From UBA6170 sp942491385 (GTDB lineage: Bacteria; Chloroflexota; Anaerolineae; Anaerolineales; Anaerolineaceae): DNA of 64,000 bases. The notes under the pieces were generated by a model, which did not search any database, was not told the DNA's origin, and worked only from the letters and a program-made list of their open reading frames with translations. Both the position numbers and the translations under genes were made by a program. Of this stretch, positions 34,034 through 43,189 are shown one piece after another. Numbering within the stretch: the first letter of the stretch is position 1; the number at the start of each line of letters is the position of its first letter. The stretch lies in the NCBI GenBank assembly GCA_942491385.1, contig CALOAF010000004.1:62001-126000 (forward strand), given 5' to 3'.

Positions 34034-34717
34034 ATGCGTTTCGAAGAATGCAATTGGATGGATATCGAAAATTATCTTAAAAATGATACTCGTGTGATTC
34101 TGGTGATTGGCGCTTGTGAACAACACGCATATTTGAGTCTTCTGACAGATGTCAGAATTCCCCTGGCACTTGCCGATGCAGTTTCGACGGAAACTGGGGT
34201 AATCGTAGCTCCTGTGGTCAATTTTGGTGTGTCACCATATTTCTTAAGTTATCCGGGGACAATCAGTCTGAGGGTTAACACCTTATTGAATGTTGTCGAA
34301 GATATTCTGGATAGTCTTTATAAAAGCGGATTCAGGAAGATATTAATTTTGAATGGACATGGTGGCAATGATCCGGTACGTGGAAAATTAAATGAATTGC
34401 TAAACCTATATTCAGATCTTCAAATTACCTGGTATTCCTGGTGGCAGTCGCATAGTGTCGAAAAAATAGCGGTAGAAAATGATATTAAACCTGCACATGC
34501 GAATTGGCTGGAAGCGTTTCCCTTTACCAAATTGGTTGATTTACCAGAAAATGAAAAGATTCCTCCCCATTACAATGGGTTGTTAAGCGCTGAAGATACC
34601 AAAAAAGTATTTGAAGATGGTTCTTTTGGTGGTCCATATGAGGTGGAAAGCTCAATTATGAATGAGATTTTTTATGCTTCGTACCTGGATATACTTGAGT
34701 TAATGAAATTTGATTAA
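34034..34717 (+). CDS. Creatininase-family amidohydrolase
   Basis: The 227-residue protein has the creatininase fold markers: G-A-C-E-Q-H-A-Y-L with metal-binding Glu/His, T-D in the next loop, and N-G-H-G-G-N-D near residue 117, then A-H-A-N-W-L-E-A-F. The family includes creatinine amidohydrolase, MftE of mycofactocin and FAPy deformylases (ArfB). No mycofactocin genes are near, so the substrate is unknown. An AGGAG ribosome binding site lies 6 nt before the ATG. It precedes cydDC by 43 nt, but a stem-loop sits in the gap and a functional link is not evident. Confidence 0.8.
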   Translation: MRFEECNWMDIENYLKNDTRVILVIGACEQHAYLSLLTDVRIPLALADAVSTETGVIVAPVVNFGVSPYFLSYPGTISLRVNTLLNVVEDILDSLYKSGFRKILILNGHGGNDPVRGKLNELLNLYSDLQITWYSWWQSHSVEKIAVENDIKPAHANWLEAFPFTKLVDLPENEKIPPHYNGLLSAEDTKKVFEDGSFGGPYEVESSIMNEIFYASYLDILELMKFD

Positions 34718-34760
34718 ATTGAAAACCAGGTAAATGGAAATCCTGGCTTTGTAGGAATTT

Positions 34761-36494
34761 TTGATATTGCATAAAAAATTAATTCTTTGGTTAAAAAAAT
34801 TTCCAATTCTTTTCATCTTTTCAATACTGTTCTTCGAAATTGGAACAATCTTATTAATATTTCAACTACGAATTATTTCGGAGCTAATCAATCAAGTAAT
34901 TTTTACTAAAGAATATGTAGAGCAATTATCTACCATTCTATTGTTCATTATTGTTCTGATATTGTTTAGAGGTATTTTTCAATTTGCAGGGGAAGTTGTT
35001 ACAAAAATAATTAGTCAAAAAATAAAAAGTGGTTTGCGAACAAAATTATCAGAAAATCTATTTAAGAATGATCCAAACAGAATAACTCATTCGGGAAATT
35101 TAGTAACAATTTTTTTTGATCGCGTTGAGGCAATCGAAGATTACTTCTCACTTTTTTTACCTCAAGTTGCCTTATCAATTCTTATTCCAGTCAGCATTCT
35201 GTTCTTTGTTTTCCCTCTTGATATGTTGACTGGGTTCGTCTTACTGATCACAGCTCCATTAATTCCCTTTTTTATGTTCTTAATCGGAAAATTCAGTGAA
35301 AAAATAAACCAAAAACAATGGCGATCATTAAGTAAGCTTTCCACCTTTTTTTTGGACTCAATTCGAGGTTTAAAAACCATTTTAATTTTCAACCAAAGAG
35401 AGCAGCATATTGAAAGAATAAAACGAGCAAATATTGATTATCAACTAAAATCTATGTCGGTTTTACAAATCACTTTTTTATCAGCTTTTATACTGGAACT
35501 TATCAGTACAATGTCTATCGCAGTGGTGGCAGTTGAAATTGGTTTACGTCTTTTATATTTCAGGATCACATTCGAACAAGCCTTTTTTATCCTTCTCATT
35601 GCTCCTGAATTTTATTTACCATTAAGAAATTTAGGCCTTCGCTTCCACGCGGCGATGAATGGCGTTGAAGCGTATCAGGAGATAAATTCATTTTTTACAC
35701 ATCAACAACATCAAGGCATCCAAAATATTTTGACTCTTGATTCAAAACAAGTTCAAACCTTAAGGGTTGAAAATTTATATTTGCATTATCAAAACCAGAG
35801 AAAACCCATTATCGAAAATTTTTCTTTTAGTTTTGAAAAAGGCAAGAGGTATGCCATTGTTGGCGCAAATGGAACTGGTAAATCTACTTTTATTCGTAGT
35901 TTGCTGCGACTGATTGATCCTTTAGATGGGAAAATATTAATCGATGGGAAAGAAATCAATGCTCTAGCTGAAAAAAATTATTATTCTCATTTCGCCTGGT
36001 TACCTCAGTCCCCAGCGATATTCAATGGAAGCATTCTGGAAAATATATCGATCGCAAATCCAGAAGCGGATGAGAATGACATTGAAAAAATCGTCGATAT
36101 TGTTGGGTTAAAGGACTATATAAATAATTTGCCCAAAAAAATCCACACTCAAATTCAGGAGTTTGGAATAACAATCAGTAGTGGTCAGCGTCAACGGATC
36201 GGCATAGCCAGGCTTTTATTGAGAAATCCCTCGATCATATTATGTGATGAACCGACATCTTATTTGGATCCAATATCAGAACAGTTAATTTCAGATATCC
36301 TCGAGAGCTATCACAAAGAAAAAATATTAATATCGATCGCACATAGAATTCACACGATAAAAGGAGTTGATTCGATTCTTTTTTTTCGAAAAGATAAGCC
36401 TATTATTTCGGGCACTTTTAATGGTTTAATGGCAGAAACCATTGATTTTAAAAAATTCATTAGGTTTTATTTCGGGGGTGAATTTAATGATTAA
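34761..36494 (+). CDS. cydD: Cytochrome bd assembly ABC exporter subunit CydD
   Basis: The 577-residue half-transporter has six membrane helices (about 15-300) and an ATPase domain with Walker A G-A-N-G-T-G-K-S, signature S-S-G-Q-R-Q-R-I-G-I-A-R and Walker B I-I-L-C-D-E-P-T-S-Y-L-D-P. With CydC it forms the heterodimer needed for heme delivery to cytochrome bd. It starts with TTG (34761 or 34767), preceded by AGGA at 34753. The assignment to CydD rests on the tandem pair with a second half-transporter and on cydAB being 5 kb downstream. Confidence 0.82.
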   Translation: MILHKKLILWLKKFPILFIFSILFFEIGTILLIFQLRIISELINQVIFTKEYVEQLSTILLFIIVLILFRGIFQFAGEVVTKIISQKIKSGLRTKLSENLFKNDPNRITHSGNLVTIFFDRVEAIEDYFSLFLPQVALSILIPVSILFFVFPLDMLTGFVLLITAPLIPFFMFLIGKFSEKINQKQWRSLSKLSTFFLDSIRGLKTILIFNQREQHIERIKRANIDYQLKSMSVLQITFLSAFILELISTMSIAVVAVEIGLRLLYFRITFEQAFFILLIAPEFYLPLRNLGLRFHAAMNGVEAYQEINSFFTHQQHQGIQNILTLDSKQVQTLRVENLYLHYQNQRKPIIENFSFSFEKGKRYAIVGANGTGKSTFIRSLLRLIDPLDGKILIDGKEINALAEKNYYSHFAWLPQSPAIFNGSILENISIANPEADENDIEKIVDIVGLKDYINNLPKKIHTQIQEFGITISSGQRQRIGIARLLLRNPSIILCDEPTSYLDPISEQLISDILESYHKEKILISIAHRIHTIKGVDSILFFRKDKPIISGTFNGLMAETIDFKKFIRFYFGGEFND

Positions 36495-38193
36495 TAATTT
36501 TTGGTATTTTGCCAAATCTTCCTGGACTGGAATCATTTTGTCAATAGTTTTAGCTACCATGACAGTTCTCAGCACGGTTGCATTGATGGGTGTTTCAGCA
36601 TACTTAATTATTTTAGCCGGATTCCATCCATCAATCGCCTTATTGCAAATATCGATCGTCGGTGTCAGGTTTTTTGGAATAACACGGAGTATTTTCAGAT
36701 ACATTGAACGATTACAGACTCATAAAGTGAACTTTCAAATACTAGGAAACTTGCGATTATCTATTTTTTCGAAACTTTCAGAGAGTTATTATCAATTTGT
36801 TGACAGGTATACAAGTTCAGACTTCTTATTCCTTGTCATCAATGATATTAATCAAATGGAAAATTTATTTGTGCGGTTGTTGTCACCGGCATTGGTTGCC
36901 TTCATAATCAGCATTCTTGTTGGTATCTATTTAGGGAGTCATGCTCTTGATTTATTATTTATATATATTGTTGGCTATTTACTTACTGGAATAGTCATCC
37001 CATTTATCTCTATAAAAAGCAGCCGGGTTTCGAAAGGAAAATTGGAAATTGTTCAGAAAAATTATCAATCCTCAATCATAAACTCCAATCAGTTTCTAGA
37101 TGAAGCGATTTTTTACCAGGCAGAATCAAAATTAAAAAAAGATTTAAAACAGAGCATTTTCGAATTAGAAAAAGTCCAAACCAGAACGGTAGTTTGGCAA
37201 TCGGTATGGCAATTATTTAGTTTTTATTCCATACAGATGGTATTTTTATCAACATTGGCTTTAAGTATTTATCTTGTTGCTAATGGGAAATTAGATATTA
37301 TGCTGGTTGGTGTAATTTTCTTAGTTGTTTTGACCAGTTTTGAAGTGCTCTCGAATATACCTTCAATGGCATATCTTTATGGCGATATTGAACTTTCCAG
37401 TAAAAGAATTCGAGAAATTGAAAAAATATTATTAAAACCACTTGATAATTTTCCACAAATCGATCAGGAGATTTTTCCTATAAAATTTGAGGATGTTTCG
37501 TACGCTTATCCCAACCATCAAGCTTTTCCTGTCATTCAAAATGTGAACATTGATTTGAAGAGAGGTGAGAAAATAGCAATTGTTGGCATGAATGGTTCAG
37601 GGAAAACAACATTAATCGAACTTCTTTTAGGATTGAGAGATGAATATTCTGGAAGCATAAAATTGGGAGATAGAGAATTAAAAACAATTTCCAAGGATTT
37701 TCATATACGAAAATTCGGTTATTTACCCGCAAATCCATTTATGTTTGGAACGAGTGTAAGGCAGAATCTACATTTAGCTAAAAGAAATGCTGATGATGGT
37801 GAACTTATTCAGGTACTTAAATGTGTGAATTTGTTTAACCCTCCAAATTTGGATTTAGACACACAACTGGATGAGTTTGGTAAGAATTTATCAAGTGGGG
37901 AAATTCAACGATTAGCTCTGGCGCAATCTATTTTAATGGAGGCAGAGGTCCAAATATTTGATGAACCTTTTGCAAATTTAGATCCAGAATCTGCATATAA
38001 AATTAATCAACTCATTCGTGAAAAATTCGGCAATAAAACCATAATCTTTGTAACCCACAGGTATATAGATATGGAGGTTTTTGATCAAATTTATGTTTTG
38101 GAAGAAGGGGAAGTCGTCCAAAATGGAATTCATGAAGAGTTATTGAAAAAAAATGGAAAATATGCTGATTTATTAAAAATCAGTAATTTTTAA
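36487..38193 (+). CDS. cydC: Cytochrome bd assembly ABC exporter subunit CydC
   Basis: The 568-residue half-transporter overlaps cydD by 8 nt. It has six membrane helices and an ATPase with Walker A G-M-N-G-S-G-K-T-T, signature L-S-S-G-E-I-Q-R-L-A-L-A and Walker B Q-I-F-D-E-P-F-A-N-L-D-P. The early S-K-x-S-W-type start (A-K-S-S-W-T-G-I-I-L-S) and M-G-V-S-A-Y-L-I with R-F-F-G-I-T-R are typical for CydC. The ATG at 36487 has a GGGGGTGA upstream; a longer frame from 36442 is less likely. It is the partner of CydD in the inner membrane. Confidence 0.85.
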   Translation: MINNFWYFAKSSWTGIILSIVLATMTVLSTVALMGVSAYLIILAGFHPSIALLQISIVGVRFFGITRSIFRYIERLQTHKVNFQILGNLRLSIFSKLSESYYQFVDRYTSSDFLFLVINDINQMENLFVRLLSPALVAFIISILVGIYLGSHALDLLFIYIVGYLLTGIVIPFISIKSSRVSKGKLEIVQKNYQSSIINSNQFLDEAIFYQAESKLKKDLKQSIFELEKVQTRTVVWQSVWQLFSFYSIQMVFLSTLALSIYLVANGKLDIMLVGVIFLVVLTSFEVLSNIPSMAYLYGDIELSSKRIREIEKILLKPLDNFPQIDQEIFPIKFEDVSYAYPNHQAFPVIQNVNIDLKRGEKIAIVGMNGSGKTTLIELLLGLRDEYSGSIKLGDRELKTISKDFHIRKFGYLPANPFMFGTSVRQNLHLAKRNADDGELIQVLKCVNLFNPPNLDLDTQLDEFGKNLSSGEIQRLALAQSILMEAEVQIFDEPFANLDPESAYKINQLIREKFGNKTIIFVTHRYIDMEVFDQIYVLEEGEVVQNGIHEELLKKNGKYADLLKISNF

Positions 38194-38503
38194 ACTATCC
38201 AAATTTTATTGATTTCATAAAATAAAATAGGTTATAATTATTTTATTAATTTTATTTGATTATTATCATTGTGGATCACACTTTGATCTTGAATTGTTTT
38301 CTCTCATGATTGAAGAGAGTCAATAAAAACATAACAATCGGTTAACGATTGAACAATTGATGAATGGAAATTTTCAGGAAATGAAATAAAGTATTCGTGA
38401 ACAAAAAAGTTCATATCGATTTCTGAAATAAATCATTAAATCTGTGGAAGTAACTGGTTGGGAAACAAGGTCATCTGAATCCGCATAGAGGTTTGATGGC
38501 TAA
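38194..38503 (+). other. 310-nt non-coding leader upstream of recX
   Basis: No gene fits here. The region holds several inverted repeats: CTCTC/GAGAG (38301-38305, 38315-38319), CAATCG/CGATTG (38335-38340, 38346-38351) and TGAAC-N6-GTTCA (38398-38413). ATTGTT at 38293-38298 can pair with 38333-38338, which competes with the second hairpin. It may be a structured 5' leader or hold an unannotated small RNA. Confidence 0.4.
38209..38238 (+). promoter_or_regulatory. Candidate promoter upstream of recX
   Basis: TTGATT (38209-38214), an 18-nt spacer and a perfect TATAAT (38233-38238). It would start transcription near 38245, leaving a leader of about 260 nt before recX. Confidence 0.45.
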
Positions 38504-39160
38504 ATGATGGAAAAAACAATAACCGCATTAACGGTTCAGAAAAAAAACACTCATCGAGTTAACATTTTTCTTGATGGCGTTTTTGCCTTTGGGCTATACA
38601 TCGTAAATGCAACCCATCTGAAAGTTGGACAAACACTCACTCAAGATATGATTGACAATCTGATAAAAGTTGACCAGATTGAAGATGGTTTTCAAAAAGC
38701 GTTAAGATTTATTGCTTATAAACCAAGAACTATGTTCGAGGTGATTAAGAAATTAAGAGAAAATGAACTACGTGAGGATGTCATTGCGGTTGTCATGGAA
38801 AAGCTGAATGAAAAAAACTACGTGAATGATTTTCAATATGCGAAAAATTGGGTAGAGAGCAGAAGTGTTAATAAACCCAGGAGCAAAAAATTAATCAGGT
38901 TGGAATTAAAAAACAAACAAATAAGTGAAGAAATTATTAGTGAAGTAACTGGCGAGATGTTACCAGAAGAAAAATTAGCCATTTTGGCTGCTGAAAAATA
39001 TGCCAGGCGATTATCCGGATTTGAAAAAGATATATTTAATCGCAGATTATCCGGATATTTATTGAGGAGAGGGTTTTCCTATACGACTGTCAATATTACA
39101 GTTCAGAAAATATGGAACGACCATGCTCTTCAAATTTATGAAAATACAAATGGAAAATGA
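38504..39160 (+). CDS. recX: Regulatory protein RecX
   Basis: The 218-residue protein has the RecX three-helix repeats: an N-terminal beta-type segment as in larger RecX proteins (H-R-V-N-I-F-L-D-G-V-F-A-F-G), then A-L-R-F-I-A-Y-K-P-R-T-M-F-E-V, then the L-N-E-K-N-Y-V-N-D-F-Q-Y-A-K-N-W repeat and a final G-Y-L-L-R-R-G-F-S-Y. RecX modulates RecA filaments. No recA is in the window. Two ATGs are adjacent at 38504 and 38507, with GAGG about 13-16 nt upstream. rny follows at 9 nt, suggesting cotranscription. Confidence 0.85.
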   Translation: MMEKTITALTVQKKNTHRVNIFLDGVFAFGLYIVNATHLKVGQTLTQDMIDNLIKVDQIEDGFQKALRFIAYKPRTMFEVIKKLRENELREDVIAVVMEKLNEKNYVNDFQYAKNWVESRSVNKPRSKKLIRLELKNKQISEEIISEVTGEMLPEEKLAILAAEKYARRLSGFEKDIFNRRLSGYLLRRGFSYTTVNITVQKIWNDHALQIYENTNGK

Positions 39161-39169
39161 GGTGAATAG

Positions 39170-40705
39170 ATGGGGCAACAAGGAATTTTAGCACTTTTTT
39201 TGATTATCGGTGATGTTATTGTCATCGCAGTTGTTGTATTCTTTTTGAATCGTTACTACATGGAACGATTGAAAAGGGATAGAAAAGATCAAGCAGATTC
39301 TATGATTGCTAATGCCAAGGAAAATGCAAAAACAATTGAGATTGAAGCCAAAGATAATGCGATCAAAATACTAAAAGATGCGGAAGATGAGATCACCAGA
39401 AGAAGAAATGAAAACCTAAAAGAAGAGGAAAGACTAAATAAAAGAAGAAGCGAAATTGACCAACGCATCGAGAGGTTAGAACTTAGAGATCAGACGATAA
39501 ATAAGCGTCAAAGTTTGATTGATAAACGGTCAAATGAATTAGAAAAAATGTATGCCCAGCAATTGGGCGAGTTACAACGAATTGCACAAATGAGTGTTGA
39601 AGAAGCCAGAGAAATTTTGCTTCAGGAGGCTGAGAAAGAAGGTCGTGCGGATATGGCCAGAATAATTCGCCAGATAGAAGCAGAAGCAAAAGCTGAAGGT
39701 GAGAAACGAGCCAGGGAAATTGTTGCTGATGCAATTCAACGAGTTGCCTCAGAACATGTCAACGAGGTAACTACGTCCGTAGTGATACTTCCAAATGAAG
39801 AAATGAAAGGTAGAATTGTCGGGCGAAATGGTAGAAATATTCGCGCTTTTGAGCAGGCTGCTGGGGTAGATGTGATTGTTGATGATACTCCTGAAGCAGT
39901 AACGATAAGTTGTTTTGACCCGGTTAGAAGAGAAGTTGCCCGCAGAGCATTAGATTACCTTATCCTGGACGGCAGAATTCATCCAGCCCACATTGAGAAA
40001 GTACTCGAGGATAAACAAAAAGAGGTTGATAAAACCATTGAAGAAGCCGGTGAACAAGCCGCATACGATGCTGGAGTATCCGGAATTCGACCTGAAATTC
40101 TAAAAGTGCTGGGGCGGTTAAAATACAGGACATCGTATGGCCAAAACCAACTTTCACATGCTGTAGAGGTTGCCAGATTAGGATCGGTTATCGCATCTGA
40201 ATTAGGTGCAGATATCGAAATTGTGAAAGCTGCTGGATTATTGCACGATCTCGGTAAAGCAATGGATCATAATACTGAAGGTACTCATGCTCTCATCGGT
40301 GCTGAATTTGCCCGTCGTTATGGTGTAAATCCAAAGATTGTAAACGCGATTGCTTCCCACCACCATGAAACCGAACAGGAATCTTTAGAAGCTATCATCG
40401 TCGAATCGGCTGATGCAATTTCAGGCGCTCGTCCCGGTGCTCGTAGAGAAGACCTTGAACAATATATAAAGAGATTGCGAGCATTAGAAGACATCGCCAA
40501 CTCATTTAAAGGTGTTAGCCAAAGTTATGCCATTCAAGCTGGCCGTGAAGTAAGAATAATTGTTCGTCCGGAAGATATTGATGACCTTGATGCCTTAAGG
40601 ATTGCCAGAGATGTTGCCAAGAAGATTGAAGAAAACATGCAATATCCAGGGCAGATCAGGGTTACGGTTATTCGGGAAACCAGAGCGATTGATTACGCCA
40701 AATAA
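39170..40705 (+). CDS. rny: Ribonuclease Y
   Basis: The 511-residue protein has the complete RNase Y order: one N-terminal membrane helix (about 5-26), a long charged coiled coil (about 30-195), a KH domain with G-R-I-V-G-R-N-G-R-N-I-R, and an HD domain with L-L-H-D-L-G-K-A and S-H-H-H-E-T-E. It is a membrane-anchored endoribonuclease that starts mRNA decay. It ends at a strong terminator. Neighbour recX shares the unit. Confidence 0.95.
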   Translation: MGQQGILALFLIIGDVIVIAVVVFFLNRYYMERLKRDRKDQADSMIANAKENAKTIEIEAKDNAIKILKDAEDEITRRRNENLKEEERLNKRRSEIDQRIERLELRDQTINKRQSLIDKRSNELEKMYAQQLGELQRIAQMSVEEAREILLQEAEKEGRADMARIIRQIEAEAKAEGEKRAREIVADAIQRVASEHVNEVTTSVVILPNEEMKGRIVGRNGRNIRAFEQAAGVDVIVDDTPEAVTISCFDPVRREVARRALDYLILDGRIHPAHIEKVLEDKQKEVDKTIEEAGEQAAYDAGVSGIRPEILKVLGRLKYRTSYGQNQLSHAVEVARLGSVIASELGADIEIVKAAGLLHDLGKAMDHNTEGTHALIGAEFARRYGVNPKIVNAIASHHHETEQESLEAIIVESADAISGARPGARREDLEQYIKRLRALEDIANSFKGVSQSYAIQAGREVRIIVRPEDIDDLDALRIARDVAKKIEENMQYPGQIRVTVIRETRAIDYAK

Positions 40706-40731
40706 ATTAATCACAAAAATGAAATATAATT

Positions 40732-40765
40732 CTGATACAGGGTAGAGCCTGTATCAGTTTTATTT
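40732..40765 (+). terminator. Strong intrinsic terminator after rny
   Basis: A 10-bp perfect stem (40732-40741 with 40748-40757), a 6-nt loop and a T-rich tail. It lies just upstream of the next ribosome binding site. Confidence 0.88.
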
Positions 40766-40777
40766 TAAGGATCATTT

Positions 40778-42961
40778 ATGAAACAATTATTGCAAAATAT
40801 CAAAGAGGGAAATGCTGAGATTGTCGAAGTACCCATTCCAACGATAAAACCTGGTTACATTCTTGTCAGGAATCATGCGTCAGTGGTTTCTTCCGGAACA
40901 GAAAGAATGGTGGTTGAGTTTGCTGAGAAAAATTTGTTGATGAAAGCAAAATCAAGACCTGATTTGGTCAAACAAGTGCTTGGAAAAGCGCAACGAGAAG
41001 GCATTATTCCAACCATACAGGCAGCGATGAATCGTCTGGACACACCTATGGCTTTAGGATATTCCTCAGCAGGCGAGGTTATTTTGGTTGGAGAAGGCTT
41101 GGATGATATTAAACCGGGAGATCGGGTTGCCTGTGCTGGAGGTGGTTTTGCCTGCCATGCAGAATACGTTCTGATACCAAAAAATCTATTTGCAAAAATC
41201 CCTGAAACAGTAAGTTATGAAGAAGCTGCTTTTTCAACATTAGGGGCGATTTCTTTGCATGGATATAGAATTGCTGCCCCTCAAATTGGTGAAAGGGTTG
41301 CGATCATTGGTCTAGGTTTGTTAGGCTTGATCATGATTGATATTTGCAAAGCCGCCAGTTTACAGGTATTTGGTATAGATTTAGACCCAGCTCGCGTTGA
41401 GCTAGCCAAGAGCAAAGGAATTGTAGCGGTCCAAAGAAATATCGCGTTAGATCAAGGTTTATATTATTCTGAAAACCGGGGCTTTGATGTCGTTTTTATT
41501 TGTGCTGACACTCATTCCAATGATCCAATTGAACTAGCAGGACAAATAGCTCGGGATAAAGGTACTGTTGTTGCGGTTGGAGCTGTAGGACTAGAAATTC
41601 CAAGGAAAATTTATTATGAAAAAGAGATTAACGTATTAATCTCAAGATCTTATGGCCCAGGTAGATACGATGATGATTACGAGGAACAAGGTCATGATTA
41701 CCCCTATGGATATGTGCGCTGGACGGAAGGCAGAAATCTTTCTGCCATTGTTGATTTACTGGATGACAATAAGATAGATGTAACGTCATTAATTACCCAT
41801 CGATTTTCGATTGAAGATGGTGCTCAGGCATATGAAACTATAACTGGAAAGAAAAATGAGAAATTTCTCGGAGTTCTCATTCAATATCCAGAAACGCAAT
41901 CCTCTGGATTAGTAGAACGGCGGATTTTCTTACAACAGAACCCAGATAAATCTAATCAAAATCGAACAGTTAGAATTGGTGTGCTTGGAGCAGGCTTATA
42001 TGCAAGCGCTGTATTTTTACCAATTATCCAAAAAACTTTATCTGTTCAGAAATTTGGTATTTGCAGTGCCAAAGGATTGAACGCAAGACAATTAGCAAAA
42101 AAATACCAATTTCAATTTGCATGTTCAGATGAAAATGATATTTTTAACAATGACGAGATAAATGCAGTAGTTTTACTGACAAGGCATAATGAACATGCGC
42201 GACAAATACTAAAAGGTTTACAAACGAATAAACATATTTACTGTGAAAAACCTCTGGCATTAACTTCTACAGAATTATTAGCGATAAAAAAAGTCTGGGG
42301 AAATTCTAAAACAAATTTGATGGTGGGATTTAATAGAAGGTTTTCACCATATATTCAAAAAGCGAAGGAGTTTCTAAAAGAAAGTGCCGAACCGAAAGTA
42401 ATCCATTATCGGGTAAATGCCGGGTTTATTCCATCTAACCATTGGGTCCATGATCCCAAGCAGGGGGGTGGAAGGATTATCGGGGAGGGATGTCACTTTA
42501 TTGATTTGTGTATTTTCCTGGCTGGCTCAAAGCCTGTGAGTATTCAAACAATTGGCCTTCCAAACAATGGCAAATACAACGATGATAATGTCGTCATTAA
42601 TTTGATATTTGAAGATGGTTCCATATCCAGCATTGAATACTTAGCCAATGGCGATAAAAGTGTCGAAAAAGAAACCTTAGAGGTTTTTTGTGGCGGAAAA
42701 ATAGTTCAAATGTTTGATTATAGAAAATTGATATTAACATCTGAAGGAAAGAAAACCCGCATTCAAAGTCGCTTTAGCCAGGATAAGGGTCACCGCCTTG
42801 CCTGGCAATCATTTGCTAATTCAATCGAATTCGATAATGAAGCACCAATACCATTTGGTGAATTATTCGACTCTTCTCTGGCAACTTTGGCCGCAGCAGA
42901 ATCGATAAGAAGGAAAGAAATTATCTTCATTAGCGAGTATTTACATTCGATTGAACAGTAA
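40778..42961 (+). CDS. Two-domain oxidoreductase: alcohol dehydrogenase-like plus Gfo/Idh/MocA
   Basis: The 727-residue protein fuses a medium-chain dehydrogenase fold (about 1-375, NAD loop G-L-G-L-L-G) to a Gfo/Idh/MocA domain (about 395-725, with G-V-L-G-A-G-L-Y-A and C-E-K-P-L-A). The first module has S-S-G-T-E (38-42) where zinc alcohol dehydrogenases have the catalytic Cys, so the catalytic zinc is probably absent. E-K-P in the second module is the family catalytic lysine motif. Such two-domain proteins are common near polysaccharide genes and probably modify nucleotide sugars. It is flanked by terminators on both sides and appears monocistronic. Confidence 0.85.
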   Translation: MKQLLQNIKEGNAEIVEVPIPTIKPGYILVRNHASVVSSGTERMVVEFAEKNLLMKAKSRPDLVKQVLGKAQREGIIPTIQAAMNRLDTPMALGYSSAGEVILVGEGLDDIKPGDRVACAGGGFACHAEYVLIPKNLFAKIPETVSYEEAAFSTLGAISLHGYRIAAPQIGERVAIIGLGLLGLIMIDICKAASLQVFGIDLDPARVELAKSKGIVAVQRNIALDQGLYYSENRGFDVVFICADTHSNDPIELAGQIARDKGTVVAVGAVGLEIPRKIYYEKEINVLISRSYGPGRYDDDYEEQGHDYPYGYVRWTEGRNLSAIVDLLDDNKIDVTSLITHRFSIEDGAQAYETITGKKNEKFLGVLIQYPETQSSGLVERRIFLQQNPDKSNQNRTVRIGVLGAGLYASAVFLPIIQKTLSVQKFGICSAKGLNARQLAKKYQFQFACSDENDIFNNDEINAVVLLTRHNEHARQILKGLQTNKHIYCEKPLALTSTELLAIKKVWGNSKTNLMVGFNRRFSPYIQKAKEFLKESAEPKVIHYRVNAGFIPSNHWVHDPKQGGGRIIGEGCHFIDLCIFLAGSKPVSIQTIGLPNNGKYNDDNVVINLIFEDGSISSIEYLANGDKSVEKETLEVFCGGKIVQMFDYRKLILTSEGKKTRIQSRFSQDKGHRLAWQSFANSIEFDNEAPIPFGELFDSSLATLAAAESIRRKEIIFISEYLHSIEQ

Positions 42962-43043
42962 TAGATCATTGGCCATAAGAATCAGGTTTTCGGGATTAGT
43001 GATGGTTGAATTGGAAACTGTTTACTAATCTAACAAACTTGCT

Positions 43044-43070
43044 AACTTGATTTTTTCTCAAGTTTTTTTT
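43044..43070 (+). terminator. Intrinsic terminator between the two-domain oxidoreductase and cydAB
   Basis: A 7-bp stem AACTTGA/TCAAGTT (43044-43050 with 43058-43064) with a 7-nt loop is followed by a T run. Confidence 0.75.
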
Positions 43071-43107
43071 GCCTCTCCAGCGCAAAGAGTTCGCTCAAAT
43101 TAAAAAT

Positions 43108-43125
43108 TTGTGCGATAATTCACAT
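43108..43125 (+). promoter_or_regulatory. Rex-like operator overlapping a -10 element upstream of cydAB
   Basis: TTGTGCGATAATTCACAT matches the Rex operator form TTGTGAA-N4-TTCACAA at 11 of 14 defined positions. A GATAAT (43114-43119) with an upstream TG sits inside it and can serve as an extended -10, so binding would block transcription. Rex is an NADH/NAD+ sensing repressor known to control cyd genes in Gram-positive bacteria. The regulator gene is not in the window. Confidence 0.5.
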
Positions 43126-43189
43126 AATTAAAAACGAAATTCTAGAGAGATTGTAACCTGCATAATAAACCTTTTTCTGGAGAATGTGT

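Noticed and set aside
34723..34749. CCAGG/CCTGG stem-loop between the creatininase-family gene and cydD
   Set aside because: The stem is short and lacks a T tract, so I did not call it a terminator.
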